Shown here one piece after another: positions 50,275-60,689 of a stretch of 64,000 bases of DNA (position 1 is the first letter of the stretch; each line of letters begins with the position of its first letter). The DNA lies in the NCBI GenBank assembly GCA_016713585.1, contig JADJOV010000008.1:97917-161916 (forward strand). Direction: 5' to 3'. The notes below the pieces were generated by a model. It had not been told where the DNA came from. It was given only the letters and a program-made list of their open reading frames with translations, and searched no databases. Origin of the DNA: Bdellovibrionales bacterium (GTDB lineage: Bacteria > Bdellovibrionota > Bdellovibrionia > Bdellovibrionales > Bdellovibrionaceae). The translations under genes and the position numbers were made by a program.

Positions 50275-50555
50275 TTCCATCATCTGATTCTTTTTGCTTG
50301 GACGCTCACGATGAGCGTTCAACGGCGGGTTTCAGGGCCGGCCCAGAGGCCCTGAGTCATGGATGACCGCCCATTTTTTAATGGACGTCCGGCCTATCGT
50401 CTAGCTGGGTTGTCCACATAATCCCCACTCTTTCTAGAAAGATCCTTAACTCTGTCGATTAAGACTACATGTCATGACAATTGCTGACCAAACCCTGCGC
50501 CAAACCCTGCCTTTAACCTGCCTTTAAAGCCCTACAACATAAAGCCCTACAACAT

Positions 50556-51158
50556 CTACTGAATTTTGGACAACAATTCGGCTTTCTTTTTTTCGTAATC
50601 TTCATTGGTAATCAGCTTCTGATCGAGAAGGTCCTTCAATGATTTCAGTTTCTGGGTGACGTCACTCTCAAACGATCCAGACCCAGCAGACCCGGGCTCG
50701 AACGGCATCGCACGGGGCCCTATCTTCCCACCGAATATCAGGGAAACTTCGTCAAACCAGTAAGAAAAGAAATTGGTCGGTGGGCATACTGCCTCAATGA
50801 CAACAGTTCCAGCGAGCATATCGTGAAGAGTTTGCCGTTTTGCAGTGAATAAACTAATCAGAAAACCAAGTCCCATAAATAGTCCTGACAGGACGCTCAC
50901 GAAATATCGAATATAGGCTTGCTTGAGCGAGAGCCTTTCCCCGGTCTCGGTTGTCACTCGAAGACCCATCAGGGCACGCCCCGGACTGGCTCCGATTGCC
51001 GACGCATCAAAAACTGGCCGATAAAACAGTCCAAAAATCGCAGCCCCAACATAGGGAAGGACCGTCCCAAATACAACGCTTGGCAGTATCATGACAACCA
51101 GATCAATCACCAAGGCTAAAAACCGCCTCCAAAACCCACCGTAAACAACGCTTTTCAT
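50556..51158 (-). CDS. RDD-domain membrane protein with C-terminal SHOCT motif
   Basis: A 200-residue protein. The RDD domain (residues 8-120) has FWRRFLALVIDLVVM, the second membrane helices, GASPGRALMGLRV and TAKRQTLHDMLAGTVV. The last 30 residues (LKSLKDLLDQKLITNEDYE) are a SHOCT-like oligomerisation tail. RDD proteins are linked to ion or small-molecule transport and SHOCT to assembly; the substrate is unknown. The 281 bases between it and the HNH pseudogene contain GC-rich inverted repeats (CAGGGCC ... GGCCCTG near 50333-50354) but no gene. Confidence 0.85.
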   Translation of the reverse strand: MKSVVYGGFWRRFLALVIDLVVMILPSVVFGTVLPYVGAAIFGLFYRPVFDASAIGASPGRALMGLRVTTETGERLSLKQAYIRYFVSVLSGLFMGLGFLISLFTAKRQTLHDMLAGTVVIEAVCPPTNFFSYWFDEVSLIFGGKIGPRAMPFEPGSAGSGSFESDVTQKLKSLKDLLDQKLITNEDYEKKKAELLSKIQ

Positions 51159-51239
51159 TGTCTAGCCCTTTCCTGTTTTTCTGTGTCCCATGCCTTATAA
51201 CTGGAATTCCTCAGAAAGACAAAGAAGGTTGACGTATTT

Positions 51240-51569
51240 CTAGCCAGCAGTTGTCCCACCTTGAGTTAGCGCCATCCCATATCGTCTACGATACCTGGTT
51301 CGCATACGGTTCAAAGTCACCGCTGCCCCAAAAAAAAGCAGGCCTGAGCAAAAAAACAAGAACGACTGCTTCGTAAACAAAATGGTTGCTAAGCCGAGAA
51401 GACCATATAAATGCGGACGATGTTCATAGATAAATTTAGACATCGAACCCCGATGTTGATACATTTCATTTCTGCAATCTAGCGACCGTCTTGCTTCCAT
51501 TATATACTCGAAATACCTGTTAAGGAAAGAGTCGCCTGCCAAAAAACTAGAAATTTCGCTTTTAATCAC
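51240..51569 (-). CDS. small hypothetical membrane protein
   Basis: A 109-residue frame with two closely spaced hydrophobic segments (LYGLLGLATILF and SFLFFCSGLLFFGAAVTL) and a basic C-terminal region (RMRTRYRRRYG). The first part is hydrophilic and acidic/aromatic. I recognise no family and the upstream start is uncertain. About 300 bases between it and the beta-barrel gene hold nothing that I can support. Confidence 0.45.
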   Translation of the reverse strand: MIKSEISSFLAGDSFLNRYFEYIMEARRSLDCRNEMYQHRGSMSKFIYEHRPHLYGLLGLATILFTKQSFLFFCSGLLFFGAAVTLNRMRTRYRRRYGMALTQGGTTAG

Positions 51570-51866
51570 TCCGAAGGATTAAAGCTATTAACTTCATTTA
51601 AATGTCAGATCTTTTTCCACTCGCTCCTCAATTATGAAGATTCTTTAACAATAATTTCATTTTCAAATCCGAAAAAAAGAAAAGACACCAGAGACCCACA
51701 AAACTATTAAATTTGTGCTCGCCTCACTCTCCACTCGGAATTCGCTGGCTAGATCTTAATAGATCTGCTTAAATTAATCGCCTTATTTTGCATCTGAGAA
51801 TGGGGCCTATACTAAAGCATTGCACTTTAGTGCCATTGTCAAGAATCCTTAACTTTCTGAACCCGC

Positions 51867-52642
51867 TCACAGCCAAAAACGAAGTCCGACAGTGACATAG
51901 GGGCCGCTGAAATCAATACTGCGCTTGGTGCCATCTGTTTTAAGTACCGATTGTCCTGGAATAACAGACCCCTCCCCAGGACTTGAAAAAGTCGTCACCG
52001 CCTTTGAATAGGTCAGTTCATCAATTTTGAGAGTCCGATAGGCAGCCTCTAACAAAAAAGTCGTCGTATCAAAAAAATGTATTTCATAACCAACACCACC
52101 CCCGGTGAGACTTCCGGTTCCCGCCATCTCAACTGTGTGGTCTGAATTGGGGGCTATCGTCAAAGAAGTGTAATCATTTTTAAGAGTCAGACTGGCGGTC
52201 CCAACATACCCAAACAGAAAAGCCTTCTGTCGCGGAGTGATCCAGGGGGTTATCTCAATTCCAATCTTCGGAGCATATCCGGTCATATCGGAGGAAACAT
52301 TATAAACAGTGGCCCCTCCTTGAGTCGCTTCTATATCATTGAGTTTTGCCGGCTTAAAAATTTCAAAACCAAATCTCCAACCAATCAGGCGGGAGGTAAA
52401 AATGAAGCCGAACTCTCCCCCTGTGACCGTGGTATAACTTTTACTTGTGGCCGTGGCCGAACTTTCCAAGACCCAAGGAGAATCAGCCAAGGCGCAGAAG
52501 ATCCATTGACTAATAGGTAACTTGAAAACTGCTCCTGGGGCAAATTAAAAACCCTGGCCTGCGCTTCTTCTGTCCCCGATAGAATCACAAGCCCCATGAT
52601 CAAATAAAAATTTAAATAAAATTTAAAAAAAACTCCCATCAA
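51867..52642 (-). CDS. outer membrane beta-barrel protein, frameshifted
   Basis: The N-terminal frame (ATG 52642) has a signal peptide (FYLIMGLVILSGTEEAQA) and QEQFSSYLLVNGSSA. A base is missing near 52491-52495, after which the frame reads ALADSPWVLESSATATSK and continues to a C-terminal aromatic strand GPYVTVGLRFWL, typical of OmpW/OmpA-like barrels (ending in F/W). Length is about 258 residues. Alternating hydrophobic/Thr-Ser strands (FGFIFTSRLIGWRFGFEIF, KIGIEITPWI) support a small barrel. It overlaps the AMIN-like gene end by four bases at 52639-52642. Confidence 0.75.
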
Positions 52643-53217
52643 AGAAAATCAACCACAAGTTGACTGGTTTTGTTAACACCTTTGATCTGAAGCAATCGAA
52701 TTTTTGTCGCAGGCTTCAAATCTAAAATCATGGACAGGGTTTGATCTTCCGGATCGAGAGTCATCTGAACCCGACGAACAAATTTTGAACCTTTCAGCCT
52801 CTCGACAAGCTGTTTTTCGCTCAACAAACTCAGGGGCATTTGTGAAAAATCAAGAACAAGCTTCGCTGGATCTTTCATCAACTGGGCATGATAATATGAA
52901 GGCGGGCCAAAATTTGGTTTCCCGTTGATATCACCGACGTCGATGACCAATCGCTCGACACGCCCCGAAGCAGAAAGCTCTTTTTTGATATTCAACAACG
53001 AAAATCCGGACCCAGCTTCACCTCCTACAATGGCCGTCGGCGCCGAAAGTATACGAGCCAACTTTGGCGCCTGGCTGGCTTTTGTTTGTGCTGTTTGTGC
53101 TGTTTGTGCCGTTGTTTGTATTGATGCCTTTGTCGGTGGTCTCGCCATATTCGCATTCGGCGGTATGGCCGCATGAACAGGCACAAAAAAAGAACAAATA
53201 AACAATCCAAGCAACAT
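52639..53217 (-). CDS. exported AMIN-like domain protein
   Basis: I start at ATG 53217, giving MLLGLFICSFFVPVHA, a signal peptide. An Ala/Gln/Thr-rich linker carries AQT repeats (TTAQTAQTAQT) from 9-bp DNA repeats. The C-terminal domain has VERLVIDVGD, KLVLDFSQMPLSLL, VRRVQMTLDPEDQTLSMIL and ends with QLVVDFL, a beta pattern like AMIN domains that target periplasmic proteins to the envelope. No catalytic domain follows. The downstream gene encodes a beta-barrel and overlaps it, so the two may work together at the outer membrane. Confidence 0.7.
   Translation of the reverse strand: MLLGLFICSFFVPVHAAIPPNANMARPPTKASIQTTAQTAQTAQTKASQAPKLARILSAPTAIVGGEAGSGFSLLNIKKELSASGRVERLVIDVGDINGKPNFGPPSYYHAQLMKDPAKLVLDFSQMPLSLLSEKQLVERLKGSKFVRRVQMTLDPEDQTLSMILDLKPATKIRLLQIKGVNKTSQLVVDFL
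53084..53116 (+). repeat. 9-bp tandem repeat encoding AQT
   Basis: TGTGCTGTT-type 9-bp units occur in about three copies inside the linker of the AMIN-like gene. Confidence 0.75.
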
Positions 53218-53437
53218 AAAGTCCTCCTGCATCTCAATCCATTGAGTGCTCAGAACTATTTGAGCAGGATTCTTTGCGTCTCGCAAGTCTAAGCTTCTAT
53301 AGTCCCACGAATAGCCTGAGGTGATTCCATTTCTAACTGACCAGAGAGACGCCTTAAGTTGTCACATAGAGTTGAACTCAAGAATCCCTATTGCCACACT
53401 CCGTTGATGGGCCTACACCATCATCAATCAACCAATC

Positions 53438-53442
53438 GGAGG
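53438..53442 (+). promoter_or_regulatory. Shine-Dalgarno GGAGG fixing the GTG start
   Basis: GGAGG lies five bases before the GTG at 53448 and decides that start over the upstream open frame. Confidence 0.75.
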
Positions 53443-53447
53443 CTTTT

Positions 53448-55100
53448 GTGCTTAACCGGAACTTAATGTGTTTGGTCCTTGGCGTCACTGGTCAGATTAT
53501 TTCAGTCAGCGGTTGGACTGCAAATCCACGCTCTGGCTCGCTCTCTCATTCAGCAGGTAAGTCGGACCCTGTATTTTTCGAACCTGTCAATCAAGCTCTT
53601 GAACGATTTTCGAATGATTCTAAGGCCTTTATGAACGAAGCCCCTGCTAAATTTCTTCGTGCTCCATCAGCGACCGGAAAGACAAGGTTTTTTACAAAAA
53701 AGCACCCGACTCCCGTATCCTATTTTACCTCCGTTGAATACACTTTCCCTGAGAATGTTGTTTCTGAAAAACTGGCTTCTCGCTGCAAATGTCAAAAAGG
53801 TTTTGAGTCATTCCTGAGGGGAACCCATCCGAAATCTGGCTGGGATGTAAACAATCGGCCTGAATTTTTTTTGACCGACCCGGAAGTGGTTATCCACCTG
53901 GACCAGATGGAGCAACTTGGATACCGTGCGTCTTACCTTGAGGGAACACCATGGTCAGGGGACTATTTTGCTATTGCCCGCGGAATCCTCGGGAATCGCG
54001 CTTTTGACCCAGGTTTTGCTCAGCTCGATGATTGGAAAGATCGCTTTGATTATATTCAAGATCATCCTTTTGCCAAAATTTTTGCCCGCGGCAAAAGCAA
54101 AGAAATTAACAAATTGAGTGTCTCAGAAAAATACGACATCTTGCTGGGAGATCTTCAGGGTCGATTAACAAACTCACTTTGGGAGCAAGGGCGCCAATAC
54201 TTTGAGGCGACCGGTGAGGTCAAGAGTGGATGGGTATTTGTCACGGCTGGGCACCCGCATCCTACATGGTCCCCCGCCCGCTCAGCTCTATCGAAGTCCC
54301 CTCATTTGATGGCCAAAAGAAGATAAAACTTAATCCTGCTGAACTCAAGGGACTCATTTCTCAACAGTGGGCTCAGAATCCAGTCAACTCCCGCTTTGTT
54401 GGACAACGCTGTGATAGCAAAAACCCTCAACAAGATGAAAACGGTCGGAGTCATTGAATCTGGCTGTCTTGATATCAACCCGGCCACTTGGCATATTATT
54501 GTCGTCAATAAAATTGCAAAAAATCGCAAGAGTTTTGTCTTTGATGCAACTTTTGACTATGAAGTCTGGAATCAACCCGTTTATGGCTACAAATATACTT
54601 ACTTTAATCCGAGCACAAACAAGGAAGAAGCCTCCCTTGAAAAAGCGACCGTTCGGCGCGAAAGTTTCGACAACGATAAATTTGCAAAATACCGGGCCAC
54701 AGATACTCAAAATATAGTAGGGATTGCTATGGAAGTTTCCTACTCTGTTGAAACCACAATCAATGACAGTGACACCGACAGTCCTGACAGTGACTTTGTC
54801 ACAAGTGTTCGTTATCTTTATGACCTTGAACTGAACGACAAGGGGCAAATCATTGGAGGCGAATGGTATACGAACAAACATCCTGATTTTTTATGGACCC
54901 CAGAAGAAGGAGAATCCGCACGATCTCCGATTGACCTACAAATCAACATTGTCAAATGGCTTCCGGACCAACCAACCCCACTGCTTTGGCGAAAAGGTGC
55001 GGAGTATCTTGCCCCCCAAAGCATGATTCTTGGCCCTCTGGTGGACTCCCTCCTAACACAGTCAAGGGCTCGCCCCAATTTAGTAAGGAACTTTTCGTAA
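53448..55100 (+). CDS. secreted transglutaminase-elicitor-like protein, two frameshifts
   Basis: From GTG 53448 a leader (LMCLVLGVTGQIISVSGW) precedes about 530 residues. The first frame breaks near 54226-54230 and continues in another frame as MGICHGWAPASYMVPRPLSS, with the presumed catalytic cysteine in CHGWAPAS. At 54447-54448 a G is probably extra; removing it restores DENGRVIESGCLD and joins to INPATWHIIVVNKI (histidine) and SFVFDATFDYEVWNQPVYGY (aspartate). CHGW, TWH and DAT are the Cys-His-Asp order of the transglutaminase-elicitor family, known from Phytophthora and some marine bacteria. It would crosslink or deamidate glutamine residues outside the cell. The family call is recognition, not a search result. 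Confidence 0.75.
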
Positions 55101-55112
55101 TAAACTACGTAA

Positions 55113-58100
55113 TCAACTTGAGAACAACTCACGGAGATCTTCAAACTTAAGATCCTTAAGAAGGCTTTTTTCACTTGAAATGATGGCACTCGCTAAGACC
55201 CGCTTATGCTCCTGCAGGGCCAGAATTTTTTCTTCGACAGTATCTTTTGCGATGATTTTATAAGCAAATACCTTTTTGGTTTGCCCAATTCGATGAGCCC
55301 GATCAATCGCCTGAGATTCTGCGGCAGGATTCCACCATGGATCTAAAATAAAAACATAATCCGCCGAGGTCAAATTGAGTCCCACGCCCCCAGCTTTTAG
55401 ACTAATCAGGAAAACCTTGATATCAGGATTTTCTTGAAAATTCTTAACTCGAGTGGAGCGATCGTTGGTGCGTCCATCAAGATATTCGAATTCGATATTT
55501 TTGGCCTTTAACAAGGGCTCCAGCAGGCCTAACAAACTTGTAAATTGCGAAAAAATCAAAGCCTTGTGCCCATCAGCTAGAACGTTATCTAATTGCTCTA
55601 GAAGTAGATCGAACTTAGATGACGACTCAGGCGAAAATTCTTTATTCAGCAACCCCGGATGACAGGCCGCCTGACGAAGCCTGAGTAAAGCCTCAAGAAT
55701 GTCAAATTTAGACTTAGCAAATCCATTTTGCTCGATCCTGCCATTGAGCTTGTTCCAATAATGATTCTTAAGCTCAGTGTATTTTTTGCGTTCGGAAGAC
55801 GAAAGCTCACAATAAAGGACCTGCTCAGTTTTTGCCGGCAGATCTCTCAAAACTTGATCCTTCGTTCGACGCAGAATAAAGGGTCTGAGAGATTTTGAAA
55901 GAATTCGAAGGGCGTCTGGGTTATTTTCTTTTGCGTACTTCCCGGCCAAACTGTCGGAAATTAAACCAGGTGTCACAATTGATAAAATTGAAAATAAATC
56001 GCTGAGTGAATTTTCAACAGGAGTTCCAGTCAAAGCAATTTTCATTCTGGCCTGAATCAGGCGGCAGGCCATATAGGCCTGAGATTCTGAATTCTTGATA
56101 TAATGGGCTTCATCCAAAATAAAATAATCAAACTCTTTCGCCTTCAAGAACTCAATATCTAACCGCAACGTGTGATAAGTCGTGACCAGAGCGTCAACTT
56201 CTCCACCTATAGCGGCCAAGCGACTCATGCGATCAGGGCCAGTATAATTATGAAAACTCAAGTCAGGAGTAAATTTCTCTGCCTCGCTCACCCAATTGTG
56301 AACCAAACTTTTAGGAGCCACTATCAGCGTTTTTGCCTTGGGCTGGGCCACAAGGCTTGCCAAAATTTGAATGGTTTTCCCAAGTCCCATGTCGTCTGCC
56401 AGGATCGCCCCTATTTCATGCTTACTCATTAAATTGAGCCAGGACAAACCTACCTTCTGATAGGCCCTCAGTTTTCCTTTAAAATTCGCACTTGGATTTT
56501 TGGCCTCAAGATTATTAATCTCTTCAATGATGCTTTGAAACGATTGAAACTTTCGATCGGAGGTAAAATTCTTACTATCACTGAGTTCGCTTGCAAAAAC
56601 AAAGCTTGAACTTTGGTCAAACGAAGCTGATCCCCTTCAACTGCGCCGAGGCTCGCCATCCGTCCGAATTTTTTAATCCACTCTTCCCGAATAAGACCTG
56701 AGCTGCCATCTGCGAGAGTGATAAATCGTTGACCGGCCTTGAGGTTTTGCAGAAGTTGCGGAAGCCCAAAGCTGAGTCCCTTTCCAAACTCAAACTTAAC
56801 TGACAAATCAAACCAATCAATTCCCGAGGTCACGTTTGCCTTATAATTCTGACTTGGGCTGAGCTTTCGGTTAAAAGCAAGAACCTCCCACCCCAAACCA
56901 AAAGCTTTCTCAATCAGAGCTTCCATTTCTTCTTCGGTCACCAAAAACTGGCTCTGATCGGAAGATCCGGCAGGCGTGGACTCTTTTCTAATTTTTTTAA
57001 CTTCTCGTTGTTCCGACTCAAAATCCCGATGGTACATGGTTCGCGAAGAGACCTCAAAAACCTTCGTTCTTTGGCGATTTTGATCAACGTACTCCTGCCC
57101 ATACAAAAACTGAACTCTGGCTTGAATAGACCGCATCGAAGACGCTGTTTCAAGGGTCAGACGCACTTTTTGAAATTCAGTTTTTGTATTTATCTGGAGA
57201 GATTCAGGAAGAGTCAATTCCGGGGCTGAGGCGGAATTGAAAAAGAACTCAAGAAAGCGATCAACCTCTGCCTGAGGTATTGGAATCTGAGCACGAGTTT
57301 GAAATGTATCAAACCAGACTCCAAAATCACCAAAATTTGCACGAAGAAAGCGATTCCCCATAAGTAAGTAAGGGTCCAGATAAATAAATGAACTCTCAAT
57401 GGCGCTGTCCACACTTTGATTCATCAACTTCGCGTGCAAGGAATAGCCCTCGGCTTCAGACTGCAACGAGAGTTGAATCTGTACCGGCATAGGATCATAG
57501 CTAATGGGTTTTAATTGCATTTCAGGAGTCACCAGAAAAAACTGCCCTGCCGAACTCAACTCAGAAACCAACATCTCCATCAATTGAGAATCTAAAAAAA
57601 CATAGTTTTTCTTTTGAAATTGCCCGTCATAAGAATTTTGCGCTCCAGCATTTGAAATTCCAATCAACGTCCACAAAATCCTTCTATCTACTTCATTTTC
57701 AAAAAACTGTATGTGCTCTGAATTGAGAGTGAAGGACCGTAAAGATCCTAGCTCACCAGACTTTCTTCGCGGTCTTGAAAAAATACGCAACGCCCACTTT
57801 TTGTGGGTCCTCGTTAAATCCAAATCAATTCCATAAATTCCCACTCGAGGAAGAGGGTCTGCCAAACTGAATTCAGAAACATAGGGAGCTTTTCGAAAAT
57901 CAGGTTCAAGTTTATGACTAGAGGCCTTTGTCTGAATCATCCAGGCTGGCCGCACCGCCAGACTATCTCTGTCCTTGGAATGCGTTTGACCATCACCTGA
58001 AATCAACGCCTGACCGTGAGTCTCACCTGGTTTTAGACCAATCCCCTGACCCGACTGAGGTAAATTGACCAATGTAGTGGATGGTTGGTCAAAAAATTGA

Positions 58101-58369
58101 TGCCTATCGACCTCCAAAATCGAGGCCCAAATATGTTTACAGTTAAAACCATTTTTGTAGTTTGGGCAGGTACAGGTCATCATCAGTTGATTGAATCCAT
58201 CAAAACGAAGCCGCACGTCGTAGGTCTGGGATCCTTTAATTTTCAAAAAAGCTTCATGACGCAGGACCATCGAAACAATTTTGACACGTCGCTGCCTGAA
58301 GTAGCCAGCTCCACGTGCTTTGATATGTGAATCAAAGGCGCCAGAATATTTGCTTAAATCAATCCCCAA
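55113..58369 (-). CDS. SNF2-family helicase with N-terminal SWIM zinc finger, frameshifted
   Basis: From ATG 58369: about 60 residues, then a SWIM finger TCTCPNYKNGFNCKHIW (CxC...CxH) near residues 65-80, a long middle region, and the SNF2 ATPase with DDMGLGKTIQ (motif I), FILDEAHYIKN (motif II, DEAH), ALTGTPVENS (III), FSQFT (IV), LISLKAGGVGLNLT (V) and DRAHRIGQTKKV (VI). The frame breaks in the A-run 56595-56599 (T on the coding strand), where one base is missing; restored length is about 1085 residues. SWIM plus SNF2 proteins remodel DNA-protein complexes; the exact role is unknown. It is convergent with the transglutaminase gene. Confidence 0.9.
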
Positions 58370-58485
58370 ATGATCCCTCGCTGGTTTGAATGATCTTATA
58401 GCATTTCATACCCCAAAAATATAGAGGCGAATGCCGGGCTAAAGGCGGCATGCATTAATTTTTTCTGATTCCTCGACCAAAAAAA

Positions 58486-59958
58486 TTGTCCAAGCCCTCA
58501 GGGATTGAGGCCCCCCGACCGAGAAATAGACCTAGAAGAGGAGCCGTTTTGGAGGACTCAGAACAACAATTTGAAAAAGCAATTCTAATCATTAAGGCGT
58601 CGTCAAAGAGCCTGGTGACAACGGAGACTTTTCTACGCAATCGTGGATGGTTGATATTTTCCACGATCAATCTCAAAGATGCTCTGAATTTTCTTGTCGA
58701 GCATAAACCTCCCTTTGTTATGGTCAGCGCAGATCATCCCCAAAGAAAAGTTCGCGTACTTCCTAAAATTCTTATACAAGCTTTTCCTGTTTGTATTATC
58801 TCTTTCGTCGAACAAACGACGACAGCTTCCTATCGACTTCTTATGGAAAGCACCAGTGAGTACAAAGTGAATCCCCCGGTGACAGGACCAGCCGTGGAAC
58901 GCGCGATCAGTCGTTATGTTCGTGATCAAGAAAGGATTACCAGCGAAATTGCTCAAGAGGCCGAGAATGAGGCTGCCCAAGCTGCTCGTTTGCAGGCCCT
59001 CAATCATCTGAAGAACCTGCGGAGCCTAGGAACTGAGGATTATAAGAATGACGTGATTGAGGAAACACATCCATTAACACCCGGACCTGACAGCGAGGCC
59101 TACAGCGAGGGCGATCCTCAGGCCAATTCTGAAGCTAATGCTGAAGGCTTTACACAAGACCTCACTCAGCCTCACGAGACCTGGACGGATGAAGAACCAA
59201 AGAGTGATGTCTTCACGGGCCCGTCAATTATGGGTCGAGAAATCAATGACCCAGCCGAAATGAAGACTTTGGGTCTCGGCACTCTCTCGGCACTCAAAGA
59301 GGCTTCCAATGTTGGGGATGGACGAGTGAGCCAACATCTTGGTGTCGCAACAAATGTCGCCTGTATCGTGATCGAGTCAACTCGTTTTTCGGGTTATCTG
59401 GTCGCAGCCCTTGGAAAAAATAGAAAAATGGACGAGGCTTTCCTTGTGGGCATCAAGCAACGCTTGACAAAATTTTTGATTGAAAATGGTGAAACCCTCA
59501 GTCAAGACGAACAAATGAATCTCGTCATCAAGCCTGTAGACTTTCAAAACTGGGCTCTCGAGTACGCAGAGTTTTTGCGAAAATCAGTTCACAACGGTGA
59601 CGAAGTGGCGATGGCTTTTTTTCCAAGCAAGCAAACAAAAGCTGAGGTTGGAGAGTCCGCTTCGACTGATATGGCGTCAGTCAAACTCGAAGAACTTGTT
59701 GTGAATGTTCCGCTTGAATTTAATCTTTATATGTATATGCCTGTAAATCAAAAGTATGTTCTCTATACTCCAAAAGGATCAAAGCTTTATCAAGAGCAAA
59801 AATCTCGCCTAGAACAAAAGGGTGTGAAGGATCTACATATGCTTCGAGCTGAAGTTCAGGATTTGAGCCGCTTTAAAGCCCAAAATCATCTCAACTCCAT
59901 CATCGACCAATATGAAGCCGACTCTGCAAAGGCCCAAAAGAAAAAGAATTCAGCCTAA
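58486..59958 (+). CDS. hypothetical protein with degenerate receiver-like N-terminus
   Basis: A 490-residue protein from TTG 58486 (start uncertain; a purine-rich TGGAGGA lies inside the frame at about 58551). Residues about 30-135 (AILIIKASSKSLVTTETFL through VTGPAVERAISRYVRDQ) have the strand-helix pattern of a response regulator receiver but lack the acidic triad and phosphoacceptor aspartate. An acidic Pro/Glu/Ser-rich linker follows (about residues 185-260), then a helical region with GRVSQHLGVATNVACIVI and a beta region ending in a basic helix. I recognise no named family. It may be a pseudo-receiver scaffold. Confidence 0.6.
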   Translation: MSKPSGIEAPRPRNRPRRGAVLEDSEQQFEKAILIIKASSKSLVTTETFLRNRGWLIFSTINLKDALNFLVEHKPPFVMVSADHPQRKVRVLPKILIQAFPVCIISFVEQTTTASYRLLMESTSEYKVNPPVTGPAVERAISRYVRDQERITSEIAQEAENEAAQAARLQALNHLKNLRSLGTEDYKNDVIEETHPLTPGPDSEAYSEGDPQANSEANAEGFTQDLTQPHETWTDEEPKSDVFTGPSIMGREINDPAEMKTLGLGTLSALKEASNVGDGRVSQHLGVATNVACIVIESTRFSGYLVAALGKNRKMDEAFLVGIKQRLTKFLIENGETLSQDEQMNLVIKPVDFQNWALEYAEFLRKSVHNGDEVAMAFFPSKQTKAEVGESASTDMASVKLEELVVNVPLEFNLYMYMPVNQKYVLYTPKGSKLYQEQKSRLEQKGVKDLHMLRAEVQDLSRFKAQNHLNSIIDQYEADSAKAQKKKNSA

Positions 59959-60041
59959 GAATAGTGTGTCACTGGCTCAGTTTTTGAAGACAACTTAAAA
60001 TGAGCGTTAAATGAAAAGCCAACCTGCGCTTGGGGGTCATT

Positions 60042-60689
60042 ATGCACCATTTCGTTTTTTTATCCTTCCTAATCGTCGGCATACTTTGTTTAAGGTTGGA
60101 ATCCTCGTCAGCCCAAATGATGGCGGGGGATGTTGAAATCCTCTCCATGGAGCTTTCGGGCCCAGGATGTCCCCAAGGCTCTGTTCACCCTTCTTTGGCC
60201 CCAGACGGATCAGCTTTAACAGTCCTCTATGATAATTTTGTTGGGGAGATTAGCCCCGAAGATCACTTTGCCAGAGTTATTTGTGACTTGCGCCTGAAAC
60301 TCAGAAAACCACGAGCGATGACCTTTGCCTTTGCCTCTGCCGACTTTCGCGGTTTCGTCAATCTCGAGGCTGGTGCCCGAGCGAGCCAAAGAGTTCGCCT
60401 GGCTGGCGGTTTCAATGAAGATGGTCAAAGGGATGTTAATCTGTCGCAACAGACTTGGATAGGCCCGCTCACGGAACCCTTCTATTTTTCTGCGGTTCAA
60501 CCAGAGGAAGGCCTGCTCGCTGTTGGGTGCAAAGTTCGACGCGCCCAAACGATGATTCGGCTCCGAGTGGCAATCACGCTGCGCTCGAAAAAAACCGCAT
60601 CAGCCACAGGTCAAATCGCCATTGACAGCTTTGACGGCGGAATGACCCAACGTTACCACTTGCAATGGTCCAGGTGCAGTCAGCCCTAA
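60042..60689 (+). CDS. DUF4360 exported protein
   Basis: I start at ATG 60042 with GGGGGT just ahead; the TTG at 60030 is an alternative. A signal peptide (FVFLSFLIVGILCLRLESSSAQ) precedes a beta-rich domain with the family's start SGPGCPQGSVHPSLAPDGSA (residues 39-58) and a C-terminal WSRCSQP. DUF4360 proteins are secreted, found in fungi and in predatory and soil bacteria; function is unknown. Two cysteine pairs suggest disulfides. Its stop overlaps that of the convergent AAA/DUF4143 gene. Confidence 0.85.
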   Translation: MHHFVFLSFLIVGILCLRLESSSAQMMAGDVEILSMELSGPGCPQGSVHPSLAPDGSALTVLYDNFVGEISPEDHFARVICDLRLKLRKPRAMTFAFASADFRGFVNLEAGARASQRVRLAGGFNEDGQRDVNLSQQTWIGPLTEPFYFSAVQPEEGLLAVGCKVRRAQTMIRLRVAITLRSKKTASATGQIAIDSFDGGMTQRYHLQWSRCSQP

